In this document: positions 1 through 6,150 of the stretch, in pieces
How the letters are laid out: each line of letters begins with the position of its first letter
Numbering within the stretch: position 1 is the stretch's first letter
Assembly: GCA_017861355.1 (NCBI GenBank)
Contig: JAGFXQ010000209.1
Location: 1-6,268, forward strand
Reading direction: 5' to 3'
From: Bacillota bacterium
GTDB taxonomy: Bacteria > Bacillota > Clostridia > Lachnospirales > Lachnospiraceae
DNA length: 6,268 nt
Notes under the pieces: model-generated
Told to the model about the DNA's origin: nothing
The model's database searches: none
The model's input: only the letters and a program-made list of their open reading frames with translations
Translations under genes and position numbers: made by a program

Positions 1-808
1 TATTATCTGCTCCAAGGGGTTCACCATGTGCACTTGCCATACCTTCTCTCGGGCTACCGAAGCCGATTTTCGTCTTAACGGTAATCATGGAAGGTCTGGA
101 AAGGTCTGCCTTCGCAGCCTCGATTGCAGCACCGATCTCAGCCAGGTCGTTACCATCCTCAACAACTAATGTCTGGAAACCATATGCTTCAAAACGCTTC
201 TTAACATCCTCTGTGAATGCGATATCTGTGCTTCCCTCGATCGAAATCTTGTTACTATCATATAATACAATTAACTTACCAAGGCCTAAGGTACCTGCCA
301 ATGACATAGCTTCTGAGGTAATACCCTCCATCATACAGCCGTCGCCACCAAGTACAAAGGTGTAATGATCAACAACCGGAAAGCTTTCTTTATTGAACTT
401 AGCTGCAAGATGAGCCTCACCCATAGCCATACCAACTGCCATAGCCATACCTGCACCGAGAGGTCCTGTTGTTGCTTCAACACCAACCGTGTGACCGTAC
501 TCCGGATGTCCGGGGGTTAAGGAACCGTCTTGACGGAAATTAGCTAAATCTTCCTTCGTAAGGCCGTATCCGAATAAATGTAGCAAGGAATATAAAAGCA
601 TAGAGCCATGTCCGCCGGATAATACAAAACGATCTCTGTTAGCCCACTTCGGATTAACCGGATTGTGTTTCATATGCTTTGCCCATAACTCATACGCCAT
701 AGCTGCAGAACCAAGTGGTAAACCCGGATGTCCCGAATTTGCTTTCTGAACGCCGTCCGCGGATAAAACTCTTATCGCATTTACTGACATTGTATCGATA
801 TTGCTCAT
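1..808 (-). CDS. tkt: Transketolase, N-terminal part (cut by window edge)
   Basis: Transketolase moves two-carbon ketol units between sugar phosphates using thiamine diphosphate (TPP) and a divalent metal, in the cytosolic non-oxidative pentose phosphate pathway. The 269 visible codons cover the TPP pyrophosphate-binding domain of a family usually near 660 residues. Visible landmarks are NSGHPG with His27, SGGHGSML with His67, TPGHPEYGH with His101, GPLGAG (115-120), the TPP/metal motif GGDG with Asp156 running to Asn186 in DSNKISIEG, and His261 in ASAHGEPLG. These match the known active-site positions of bacterial transketolases closely. The ATG at 808-806 is preceded by GGAGG seven bases upstream, which supports this start. 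The gene follows the transaldolase gene after 49 bp with no promoter or terminator that I can see, so the two are probably co-transcribed. The C-terminal two thirds lie outside the window, so intactness cannot be judged. Confidence 0.97.
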   Translation of the reverse strand, partial: MSNIDTMSVNAIRVLSADGVQKANSGHPGLPLGSAAMAYELWAKHMKHNPVNPKWANRDRFVLSGGHGSMLLYSLLHLFGYGLTKEDLANFRQDGSLTPGHPEYGHTVGVEATTGPLGAGMAMAVGMAMGEAHLAAKFNKESFPVVDHYTFVLGGDGCMMEGITSEAMSLAGTLGLGKLIVLYDSNKISIEGSTDIAFTEDVKKRFEAYGFQTLVVEDGNDLAEIGAAIEAAKADLSRPSMITVKTKIGFGSPREGMASAHGEPLGADN

Positions 809-857
809 TGTAAATCCTCCTTAAATAAATAATTGTATAGTTTATTGCCCCTTATTC

Positions 858-1511
858 TTACTCACCAAATACTGCTTTATAATCCTGTTGGAATTTCTCA
901 ATCCCGGAAGTTGTCATTGGATGCTTTGCACACTGTTCAATTAGACTATAGGGAACTGTGGCAATATCCGCGCCAGCTAAAGCACATTCTGTAACATGAA
1001 TGGTGTTACGAATACTTGCTGCAATAATTTCTGTTTTAATATTGTAATTACGAAAGATTTGGGAAATGGTCTTAATTAGATCCGTACCAAGTGCTGAAAT
1101 GTCATCCAGACGACCAACGAAGGGGGATACATAAGTAGCACCTGCTCTAGCAGCAAGCAGGGCTTGGTTTGCTGAAAATATAAGTGTAACATTCGTCTTA
1201 ATTCCTTCGGAAGCAAGAACCTTGGTGGCCTTCAAACCTTCTAAGGTCATTGGGATCTTTACAACCATGTTAGGATGAATCTTAGCAATCGCTCTGCCTT
1301 CCTTAATCATATCCTCGGCATTCTCTGTTGTTGCTTTTACTTCACCACTGATGGGACCATCAATAATCTGGGTAATCTCTTTAATAACATCTTCAAATAC
1401 TTTTCCTTCCTTCGCGATCAAGGATGGATTCGTTGTTACTCCACAAATGACACCTAAATCATTTGCCCTTTTAATGTCTTCTACATTTGCTGTGTCAAGA
1501 AATAGCTTCAT
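858..1511 (-). CDS. tal: Transaldolase, small TalC/MipB-type subfamily
   Basis: This 217-residue protein is a single TIM barrel of the short transaldolase/fructose-6-phosphate aldolase family. It transfers a dihydroxyacetone unit from a ketose phosphate to erythrose-4-phosphate or glyceraldehyde-3-phosphate. Landmarks are LFLDTAN at the start, GVTTNPSL (24-31), the Schiff-base Lys85 in VVKIPMT, TNVTLIFS (106-113), and SPFVGRLDD (129-137). In E. coli fructose-6-phosphate aldolase (FsaA) the discriminating residues are Gln59 and Tyr131. Here the aligned positions are Glu57 and Phe131, as in true transaldolases, so transaldolase activity is the better prediction. Annotation pipelines may still label it F6P aldolase. 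The ATG at 1511 has GGGAGG eight bases upstream. The partner transketolase gene follows directly, forming a non-oxidative pentose phosphate operon. A candidate promoter lies about 190 bp upstream. Confidence 0.95.
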   Translation of the reverse strand: MKLFLDTANVEDIKRANDLGVICGVTTNPSLIAKEGKVFEDVIKEITQIIDGPISGEVKATTENAEDMIKEGRAIAKIHPNMVVKIPMTLEGLKATKVLASEGIKTNVTLIFSANQALLAARAGATYVSPFVGRLDDISALGTDLIKTISQIFRNYNIKTEIIAASIRNTIHVTECALAGADIATVPYSLIEQCAKHPMTTSGIEKFQQDYKAVFGE

Positions 1512-1695
1512 TTAATTACCTCCCAAAGAACATGACAGTATGTGCCACTGCGATACCGCAGTTTGTGATCATCGATTTAAGCTGACTGCCTGATAACTTA
1601 TACTATTGATAGAAGCCATGTGGACTTACTATCGTTGAGTTTGTGCGCATACATAAGGTTTCTGCATAGCGCAATCCTTAAGTTAGCACATTAAT
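1512..1695 (-). other. Long non-coding leader upstream of tal
   Basis: If the promoter at 1730-1702 is correct, this is an untranslated leader of about 185 nt. It holds a perfect 6-bp hairpin with a 4-nt loop (ACTGCG/CGCAGT, 1547-1562). It also holds two short, mutually overlapping pairings: TGCGC 1644-1648 with GCGCA 1669-1673, and TAAGG 1653-1657 with CCTTA 1676-1680. I do not recognise a known riboswitch, T-box or protein-binding leader, and no hairpin here is followed by a T-run. No convincing small ORF is seen. The rest, except the ribosome-binding site next to tal, has no feature I can name. Confidence 0.3.
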
Positions 1696-1701
1696 ATAGT
1701 T

Positions 1702-1730
1702 ACTATACTATAAATAACAGTCTAAAGCAA
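1702..1730 (-). promoter_or_regulatory. Candidate sigma-A promoter for tal-tkt
   Basis: Read on the minus strand, TTGCTT (1730-1725) and TATAGT (1707-1702) are separated by exactly 17 bp. Transcription would start near 1695, giving a leader of about 185 nt before the transaldolase ATG. The -35 box is only moderate (it shares TTG with consensus). A second overlapping TATAGT sits five bases upstream (1712-1707). The site is 50 bp past the stop codon of the upstream GGDEF-EAL gene, where I see no clear terminator, so read-through transcription is also possible. Confidence 0.45.
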
Positions 1731-1779
1731 TCGGCAAATTACACACACATTCTATTAAAAAGTATAATTTTCTATCAAC

Positions 1780-4002
1780 TTAGTCAATCACCTGAAAAGA
1801 GTAATATCGTTTCTCAAATTGATCCGCAGGCATAGGTTTAGCGAAGTAATAACCCTGTATGATATCGCAGCCTACAGTGCATAAAAACTCAACCTGTTCC
1901 TTTGTCTCGATGCATTCTGCGACTACCTTCATATGTAAGTCCTTTGCCATGGTAATCGTATTACGGATTACGCAGAGTCCACGCTCTACCTCATCGGTCA
2001 GACGGAATAACTCCCCATCCAGCTTCACCGTATCAAGTGGAAGATCCTTCAATGAATTCAAAGATGAATATCCGGCACCAAAATCATCCATTGATACAAG
2101 GAAACCATCCTGTCTAAGTCGTACAACGGTATCGATTAACATCTGCTTGTTCTGAAGAAACGCACTTTCTGTTAACTCTAACTCAATCAGATTATGAGGA
2201 ACCTGATAACTGTCTACAATATCGATTATAGTCTCCGCAAGGTGAGAATTAGCAAAATGCAATCTGGAGATATTCACAGAAATCGGTAATGGACTATAAC
2301 CCTTGTCCAACCAATCCCGGATTAGCTCACATACTTTCTTAAGCATATAGTAGTCTAGTTCTGTAATGAAGCCATTTTTCTCAAATAAGGGAATAAAATC
2401 ACTTGGTGAAACCGGCATTCCATTACTGCTTTTCCATCGGACTAAGGCTTCCGCACCGGAGATAGTCTCCTCCTTCGCCATGTACTTTGGCTGCAGATAT
2501 ACATGAAATTCATCGTTCTTCAAGGCTTCATTCATCGACTTTTCAATTTCTTCTTCTTCAAGAAGTCTTCCTCTGGCTACATCGTCAAAGAAGGAAATAA
2601 TACTCTCTGAATTTCCTTTAATATTATTCTTTGCAACTTGCGCAAATTCTCCCATACGATCGATCGAATCTTTGCGTTCTGTAATATAATAAACACCATA
2701 GAATATTTTCGCTGTTTTTGTATAGCGCAGTTGACGAATCCGCTCATTCAAATCGAATACACGCTTGGTCAGTTCTTCCTGATCAGAGAAAGACATTAAC
2801 ACATAGAATTGATCCGCAGCATAACGTGTCAAGGGCTCACCTGCTTTTGCCCATCGTCTGACCGCATTGTAAATGTCCTTTAATACTTCATCACCCTTAT
2901 GGTAACCATAAGCGTCATTGATTATTTTAAAACGATTGATATCAAAGTTAATCAGGGCATAATTCTTCCGGTTAAATTGCTTGCTGTTCAAAATTTTATT
3001 CATATTCATTCGGAAGCGGTACCAGTTATCTCCACCGGTAACCGGATCCAGATACAAGGTATTTATCACCTTTTTATTAGACCTAATCTGTGTAATAATC
3101 ATTAATATGAACATTAAAATCGCAGCGACGATAACAATCAGCCACATAAGATTGGTCAACTGCAATATGTCTCTGGTTGCAGCTTTTATTGTATATTTTC
3201 CACCAATAAGGACCGACCATCCATTGATATCAAGGGGTACCTTGTTCCATATATATGTGTTAGGTTCCTCATTCTTCTCAAGTAATGTGTTCAAATTAAT
3301 CGATGCTGTATAACTAGTAGAATTATCAAATAGTTTACCTTGAGACAGTAATGTATCATAATTAAAGCTTGTAATATCAATTCCTGAGATGTAGGAGACC
3401 GGTTCATTCCTATCATTGATTATATAGATCTGATAGCCATGTTCGACCTGATCCTGAAGAATTTGAATATTATTAAGCTCCGCTTTCATCTGTGCCGTTA
3501 ATACACCAAGGTATATTCCATTCTTTTCAATCGGAACCGCATATTCGATTACTGGGATATTATTCTCTGTATAGACCAATTTATCCGACGAAGTACTCTT
3601 CCCCTGAAGCGCTGCAGTCACATAACTTTCCTTAGACATATCTACTGATTGTCCATAATAATTATAGCCTCTGCCATTTTGATCTAAGACATTCATATTC
3701 TCATACAAATGCTCCATATTAATTACGCCAAGTATATGAGTAATTGTTTCCTTATCAAAATTATCTATACCAGATATCTGTATTGCAGCTGTCTCCAATG
3801 ACTTATAATTATTCTCGAATTCCTGTTTCAGTAATGCCGCGTCATTATTTGTAAGAACATTATAGTCCTCACATTGTGACCTATAACTGTATTGAGCCAT
3901 ACGATTCATATGAAATAGTCCCAGTGAAAGGGACACAATAATACTTATGATAGCAAATACAATAAGTGGGGCTGTTCTGTTCTTAGGCAAAGCAAACCTC
4001 AT
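1780..4002 (-). CDS. Membrane Cache-GGDEF-EAL protein, probable c-di-GMP phosphodiesterase
   Basis: This 740-residue protein has a transmembrane helix at about 12-31, an extracytoplasmic sensor of dCache type at about 40-275, a second helix at about 284-304, a GGDEF domain at about 315-475 and an EAL domain at about 480-735. The GGDEF motif is degenerate: AADQF at 395-399, with no RxxD inhibitory site before it, so cyclase activity is unlikely. Parts of the nucleotide fold remain (NFDINRFKIINDAYGYHKGD, 352-371). The EAL domain keeps its catalytic set: Glu518 in AEAL, Asn577 in SVNIS, Glu609 in ELTES, Asp639-Asp640 in DDFGAG, Lys660 in VKLD, Glu696 in AECIET and Gln716 in IIQGYYFAKP. It should therefore hydrolyse c-di-GMP in response to an outside signal, possibly with GTP bound to the dead GGDEF domain as activator. 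The ligand is unknown; I do not see the amino-acid-binding motif of dCache_1AA. AAGGAG seven bases before the ATG supports the start. Confidence 0.92.
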   Translation of the reverse strand: MRFALPKNRTAPLIVFAIISIIVSLSLGLFHMNRMAQYSYRSQCEDYNVLTNNDAALLKQEFENNYKSLETAAIQISGIDNFDKETITHILGVINMEHLYENMNVLDQNGRGYNYYGQSVDMSKESYVTAALQGKSTSSDKLVYTENNIPVIEYAVPIEKNGIYLGVLTAQMKAELNNIQILQDQVEHGYQIYIINDRNEPVSYISGIDITSFNYDTLLSQGKLFDNSTSYTASINLNTLLEKNEEPNTYIWNKVPLDINGWSVLIGGKYTIKAATRDILQLTNLMWLIVIVAAILMFILMIITQIRSNKKVINTLYLDPVTGGDNWYRFRMNMNKILNSKQFNRKNYALINFDINRFKIINDAYGYHKGDEVLKDIYNAVRRWAKAGEPLTRYAADQFYVLMSFSDQEELTKRVFDLNERIRQLRYTKTAKIFYGVYYITERKDSIDRMGEFAQVAKNNIKGNSESIISFFDDVARGRLLEEEEIEKSMNEALKNDEFHVYLQPKYMAKEETISGAEALVRWKSSNGMPVSPSDFIPLFEKNGFITELDYYMLKKVCELIRDWLDKGYSPLPISVNISRLHFANSHLAETIIDIVDSYQVPHNLIELELTESAFLQNKQMLIDTVVRLRQDGFLVSMDDFGAGYSSLNSLKDLPLDTVKLDGELFRLTDEVERGLCVIRNTITMAKDLHMKVVAECIETKEQVEFLCTVGCDIIQGYYFAKPMPADQFEKRYYSFQVID

Positions 4003-4079
4003 GATGTTTCTCCTTGTACATTAATTTTCTTTTGTTTGTCAGTTTAATAGCATAGATGTCATTTCAATCCACATTAACC

Positions 4080-4109
4080 ATAATACACTATTTCTTATGT
4101 GCTTGTCAA
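4080..4109 (-). promoter_or_regulatory. Sigma-A promoter for the GGDEF-EAL gene
   Basis: On the minus strand a perfect TTGACA (4109-4104) is followed after 18 bp by TATTAT (4085-4080). The predicted start near 4073 gives a leader of about 70 nt ending in AAGGAG before the ATG at 4002. The -35 box begins only five bases after the sirtuin stop codon, so the gene is probably transcribed on its own, with possible read-through from the sirtuin gene because no terminator separates them. Confidence 0.65.
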
Positions 4110-4114
4110 AATTA

Positions 4115-4831
4115 TTATAGCTGTGAGAACACTTCTCCCAATGATACATTAATTCTAAGATTAGCCTGTTCATCAAAGGATGTTATCGTCCTGTTAATTA
4201 AAATCAGTTTATCTCCTTTATAGTAATGAAGTAATCCTGCCGCCGGGTAGACACTCAACGAAGTACCCCCAACAATCAGCATATCTGCTTCACGAATCAG
4301 CATAATCGCCTCTTCCATAACTTCCTGATTCAATGCTTCTTCATAAAGAACTACATCCGGCTTAATAATACCCCCACAGCTACAGAGTGGAATGCACTCC
4401 GCTGAGGAGACATAGTCCAGTCCATAAGATTTCCCGCATGTCATGCAATAATTCCGATGAATAGAGCCATGAAGTTCTAATACCTTCTTACTTCCAGCCA
4501 TTTGGTGTAAACCATCAATATTCTGAGTTACGATTCCTCTCAGTTTATTTATATGTTCCAGCTCTTGAAGCTTAAGATGAGTTATATTCGGAATTACCTC
4601 CGTATATATCATCTTATCATGATAAAAGTCATAGAATTCCTTCGTATGGCTAATGAAAAACCGATGACTTAATATCGTCTCGGGTGGAATGTCATACTTC
4701 GAATAATATAATCCATCCGTACTGCGAAAATCCGGTATTCCACTTTCCGTCGATACTCCCGCTCCACCAAAGAAAACAATATTATTGCTCTCCTGTATCA
4801 GGTCTTTCAAAAAGCTAATCTTATCTTGCAT
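4115..4831 (-). CDS. cobB: Sirtuin: NAD-dependent protein deacetylase (Sir2/CobB family)
   Basis: Sirtuins remove acyl groups from lysines in cytoplasmic proteins while consuming NAD, giving nicotinamide and O-acyl-ADP-ribose. A classic target in bacteria is acetyl-CoA synthetase. The 238 residues hold the full signature: GGAGVSTESGIPDFRS (22-37) for NAD binding, TQNIDGLHQMAG (102-113), catalytic His121 in LHGSIH, a zinc site Cys129-x2-Cys132 and Cys150-x-Cys152, KPDVVLYEE (157-165), and VGGTSLSVYPAAG (187-199). The Tyr-x-x-Arg pair used by class III desuccinylases is not evident: the matching stretch reads FYDFYHDKM (66-74) with Tyr70 where the Arg should be. Deacetylation is therefore more likely than desuccinylation. 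The ribosome-binding site is weak (GGTGG about 12 bases before ATG). An in-frame stop lies only nine bases upstream, so this ATG is the first possible start. Length is normal for the family. Confidence 0.95.
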   Translation of the reverse strand: MQDKISFLKDLIQESNNIVFFGGAGVSTESGIPDFRSTDGLYYSKYDIPPETILSHRFFISHTKEFYDFYHDKMIYTEVIPNITHLKLQELEHINKLRGIVTQNIDGLHQMAGSKKVLELHGSIHRNYCMTCGKSYGLDYVSSAECIPLCSCGGIIKPDVVLYEEALNQEVMEEAIMLIREADMLIVGGTSLSVYPAAGLLHYYKGDKLILINRTITSFDEQANLRINVSLGEVFSQL

Positions 4832-5068
4832 TATAATTCATCGCCACCCATATTCATAGTATAGGAAATGTTCTCGACATAAAACATGCCATCTTTTTCT
4901 CAAATCAAATTCTATCTTATATTCTATCACAGATGACAATAGATCGATATACTTGTGAGAATAGTCTATGATATATTATTAGTCGGAAGCATCGGGAAGG
5001 TCAAAAGAATCTGTCCGAGTTAGAACTAGAGGTATTTTAGTCATTGAAGGTAAAATGTTGTCAGGGAC
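4832..5068. other. Non-coding interval between sirtuin gene and tRNA terminator
   Basis: This 237-bp stretch has no ORF of useful length with a ribosome-binding site on either strand. Apart from the candidate sirtuin promoter, I see only an 8-bp direct repeat, ATTCTATC, at 4909 and 4921 (12-bp period), and a 4-bp arm palindrome around 4870-4882. Neither can be given a role. Confidence 0.5.
4975..5004 (-). promoter_or_regulatory. Candidate promoter for the sirtuin gene
   Basis: On the minus strand TTGACC (5004-4999) and AATAAT (4980-4975) are 18 bp apart; each matches consensus at five of six bases. Transcription would start near 4968 and give a leader of about 137 nt. It lies downstream of the tRNA operon terminator, which fits an independent transcription unit. 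Confidence 0.4.
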
Positions 5069-5103
5069 AAAAAAAATAAAAGCCCGATGTTAGGGCTTTT
5101 ATT
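5069..5103 (-). terminator. Rho-independent terminator of the rrn/tRNA operon
   Basis: On the minus strand an 11-bp stem with core AAAAGCCC/GGGCTTTT (arms 5103-5093 and 5085-5075) has a 7-nt loop. A run of eight T residues (5076-5069) closes it. It starts four bases after the 3' end of tRNA-Lys, so Lys is the last gene of the operon. On the plus strand the T-rich tail is interrupted, so termination there would be weaker. Confidence 0.93.
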
Positions 5104-5106
5104 ATA

Positions 5107-5179
5107 TGAGACATCCGGGGTTCGAACCCGGGACACCATGATTAAAAGTCATGTGCTCTACCGACTGAGCTAATATCCC
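5107..5179 (-). tRNA. tRNA-Lys (anticodon TTT)
   Basis: A 73-nt cloverleaf with acceptor GGGATAT pairing to ATGTCTC (two G-U wobbles), D-loop TAGCTCAGTCGGTAGAGC, anticodon loop CTTTTAA, and T-loop GGTTCGAACCC. The discriminator is A. The bases after it are TATAAT, so CCA is not encoded. It is the last gene of the array, and the operon terminator follows immediately. Confidence 0.96.
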
Positions 5180-5248
5180 ATAAGGATTAATTCATCCTTT
5201 GCTTAAAATAATCGATAAAGACTCTTTTGATACTTTAGCAAAGCAAAA

Positions 5249-5321
<73 letters not shown>

Positions 5322-5329
5322 AAGGTCAA

Positions 5330-5347
5330 CTTCGTATACCTACGAAG
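5330..5347 (-). repeat. 7-bp hairpin just 5' of tRNA-Phe
   Basis: CTTCGTA and TACGAAG form a perfect 7-bp stem with a 4-nt loop, eight bases upstream of the mature tRNA-Phe 5' end. It has no T-run, so it is not a terminator. A role in precursor folding or cleavage is an inference. Confidence 0.5.
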
Positions 5348-5399
5348 AAAGGAAGCCCACTCTTCTGGTTTAACGAAAGATATTAGATTAGTAATAATA

Positions 5400-5471
5400 C
5401 AAAAGAAAATAATACATATTTTCTTTTGAAATTAGTACAAAAGAAAATTCAAAATACGTATTTTCTTTTGT
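5400..5471. repeat. Tandem pair of long AT-rich inverted repeats
   Basis: Two copies of nearly the same palindromic unit lie side by side in the tRNA-fMet/tRNA-Phe spacer. Copy 1 pairs CAAAAGAAAAT (5400-5410) with ATTTTCTTTTG (5418-5428) around a 7-nt loop. Copy 2 pairs ACAAAAGAAAAT (5437-5448) with ATTTTCTTTTGT (5460-5471) around an 11-nt loop that overlaps a second perfect palindrome, AAAATACGTATTTT (5451-5464). Left arms are 38 bp apart and right arms 42 bp apart, so the unit looks duplicated. The right edge stops seven bases from the 3' end of tRNA-fMet. The stems are only A/T plus one G-C or C-G pair per few bases, so stability as RNA is modest. Function is unknown. Confidence 0.8.
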
Positions 5472-5477
5472 CTTGAA

Positions 5478-5551
5478 TTGCGGGGATAGGATTTGAACCT
5501 ATGACCTTCGGGTTATGAGCCCGACGAGCTTCCAGACTGCTCCACCCCGCG
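5478..5551 (-). tRNA. Initiator tRNA-fMet (anticodon CAT)
   Basis: A 74-nt cloverleaf with anticodon loop CTCATAA. Two features mark it as the initiator rather than the elongator: the first base pair is mismatched (C1 opposite A72, acceptor CGCGGGG against CCCCGCA), and the anticodon stem ends in three consecutive G-C pairs (TCGGG/CCCGA). The discriminator is A and CCA is not encoded. Confidence 0.96.
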
Positions 5552-5553
5552 AT

Positions 5554-5568
5554 AACTATATAATAGTT
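5554..5568 (-). repeat. 6-bp inverted repeat just 5' of tRNA-fMet
   Basis: AACTAT and ATAGTT flank a 3-nt loop, two bases before the 5' end of tRNA-fMet. It is a short, weak hairpin, listed because similar elements occur in every spacer of this array. Confidence 0.35.
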
Positions 5569-5604
5569 CACGGATTACGCTTACTATCTTTGGCTCTACG
5601 CCAG

Positions 5605-5686
5605 TGGATGGGGAAGGATTCGAACCTTCGAAATCGTCGATAACAGATTTACAGTCTGCCCCCTTTGGCCGCTCGGGAACCCATCC
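5605..5686 (-). tRNA. tRNA-Tyr (anticodon GTA)
   Basis: An 82-nt class II tRNA with perfect acceptor GGATGGG/CCCATCC, anticodon loop CTGTAAA, a long variable arm as expected for bacterial Tyr, T-loop GGTTCGAATCC and discriminator A. CCA is not encoded. Confidence 0.96.
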
Positions 5687-5693
5687 AAATTAA

Positions 5694-5713
5694 TACAACC
5701 TTATTCAGTTGTA
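5694..5713 (-). repeat. 6-bp inverted repeat between tRNA-Thr and tRNA-Tyr
   Basis: TACAAC (5694-5699) and GTTGTA (5708-5713) form a perfect stem around an 8-nt loop and fill most of this 27-bp spacer, directly abutting the tRNA-Thr 3' end. Confidence 0.4.
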
Positions 5714-5786
5714 AGCCGATGATCGGACTCGAACCGATAACCTGCTGATTACAAGTCAGCTGCTCTGCCAATTGAGCCACATCGGC
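5714..5786 (-). tRNA. tRNA-Thr (anticodon TGT)
   Basis: A 73-nt cloverleaf with perfect acceptor GCCGATG/CATCGGC, D-arm TGGCTCAATTGGCAGAGC, anticodon loop CTTGTAA, T-loop GGTTCGAGTCC and discriminator T. CCA is not encoded. Confidence 0.96.
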
Positions 5787-5805
5787 ATATAACAAAATAT
5801 GCTTT

Positions 5806-5827
5806 TCAATATCAATGAAGATATTGA
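5806..5827 (-). repeat. 8-bp hairpin between tRNA-Val and tRNA-Thr
   Basis: TCAATATC (5806-5813) and GATATTGA (5820-5827) form a perfect 8-bp stem with a 6-nt loop, one base after the 3' end of tRNA-Val. No T-run follows, so it is unlikely to terminate. Confidence 0.5.
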
Positions 5828-5828
5828 G

Positions 5829-5901
5829 TGGGACCTATAGGGCTCGAACCTATGACCCTCTGCTTGTAAGGCAGATGCTCTCCCAGCTGAGCTAAGATCC
5901 C
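5829..5901 (-). tRNA. tRNA-Val (anticodon TAC)
   Basis: A 73-nt cloverleaf with acceptor GGGATCT pairing to AGGTCCC (one T-G wobble and one C-G pair inside), D-arm TAGCTCAGCTGGGAGAGC, anticodon loop CTTACAA, T-loop GGTTCGAGCCC and discriminator A. CCA is not encoded. The 131-bp spacer before it is the second longest in the array and is very AT-rich. Confidence 0.96.
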
Positions 5902-5966
5902 ATGGGATTATTATATACAATAAACCATTTTTAAATCTGGTAAAATTATATATAAGCGATAAATTA

Positions 5967-6029
5967 AATGATTCAATAAAGATCATTCATACATTTATCT
6001 AAGACTTAAGCTATAATACTTACTGTCTT
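5967..6029 (-). repeat. Two inverted repeats in the tRNA-Asp/tRNA-Val spacer
   Basis: AATGAT (5967-5972) pairs with ATCATT (5982-5987). Nearer tRNA-Asp, AAGAC (6001-6005) pairs with GTCTT (6025-6029) with a further inner CTTA/TAAG pairing. The second ends three bases from the tRNA-Asp 3' end. Both are short, and chance pairing in AT-rich sequence cannot be excluded. Confidence 0.35.
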
Positions 6030-6032
6030 TAA

Positions 6033-6106
6033 CGACCCAGAAGGGACTCGAACCCTCGACCTCCGCCGTGACAGGGCGGCGCTCTAACCAACTGAGCCAC
6101 TGGGCC
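6033..6106 (-). tRNA. tRNA-Asp (anticodon GTC)
   Basis: A 74-nt cloverleaf with acceptor GGCCCAG/CTGGGTC (one G-T wobble), D-arm TGGCTCAGTTGGTTAGAGC, anticodon loop CTGTCAC, T-loop GGTTCGAGTCC and discriminator G, the identity base for Asp. CCA is not encoded. It is the first gene after 23S rRNA. Confidence 0.96.
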
Positions 6107-6150
6107 TTATTGAAACCACACTAGAAAACGATATTTACAACATCCAATTG

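Noticed and set aside
87..365. Plus-strand ORF of 92 codons
   Set aside because: It lies wholly antisense to the transketolase reading frame, which carries all conserved motifs; no ribosome-binding site or recognisable domain.
1275..1457. Plus-strand ORF of 60 codons
   Set aside because: Antisense to the transaldolase coding region, which is well supported.
1740..1779. Possible terminator after the GGDEF-EAL gene
   Set aside because: Only a short all-A/T pairing is present, with no G-C core, so it does not meet the standard for a rho-independent terminator.
1859..3313. Several plus-strand ORFs of 68-110 codons
   Set aside because: All are antisense shadows of the GGDEF-EAL gene, with low-complexity translations and no family features.
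4909..4928. Direct repeat ATTCTATC twice with 12-bp period
   Set aside because: Only two 8-bp copies in AT-rich leader sequence; no operator family recognised.
5069..5103. Bidirectional terminator or CRISPR/sRNA element
   Set aside because: The T-run is clean only on the minus strand, and there are no repeated spacers; its place right after tRNA-Lys explains it as the operon terminator.
5897..5908. Perfect 12-bp palindrome ATCCCATGGGAT across the 5' end of tRNA-Val
   Set aside because: Half of it is the tRNA acceptor arm itself, and with no loop it cannot fold as a hairpin.
5910..5976. Possible internal promoter before tRNA-Val (TATAAT at 5915-5910; also TTGAAT-18 bp-TATATA at 5976-5947)
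   Set aside because: The perfect TATAAT has no -35 box at 16-18 bp, and the second pair is weak. Such boxes arise by chance in this AT-rich spacer.
5756..5986. Minus-strand ORF of 76 codons across tRNA-Val and its flanks
   Set aside because: Its middle is just the translation of tRNA-Val (the SSAGRASALQAEGHRFEPYRSH type of phantom peptide common in misannotations). The tRNA cloverleaf explains the sequence.
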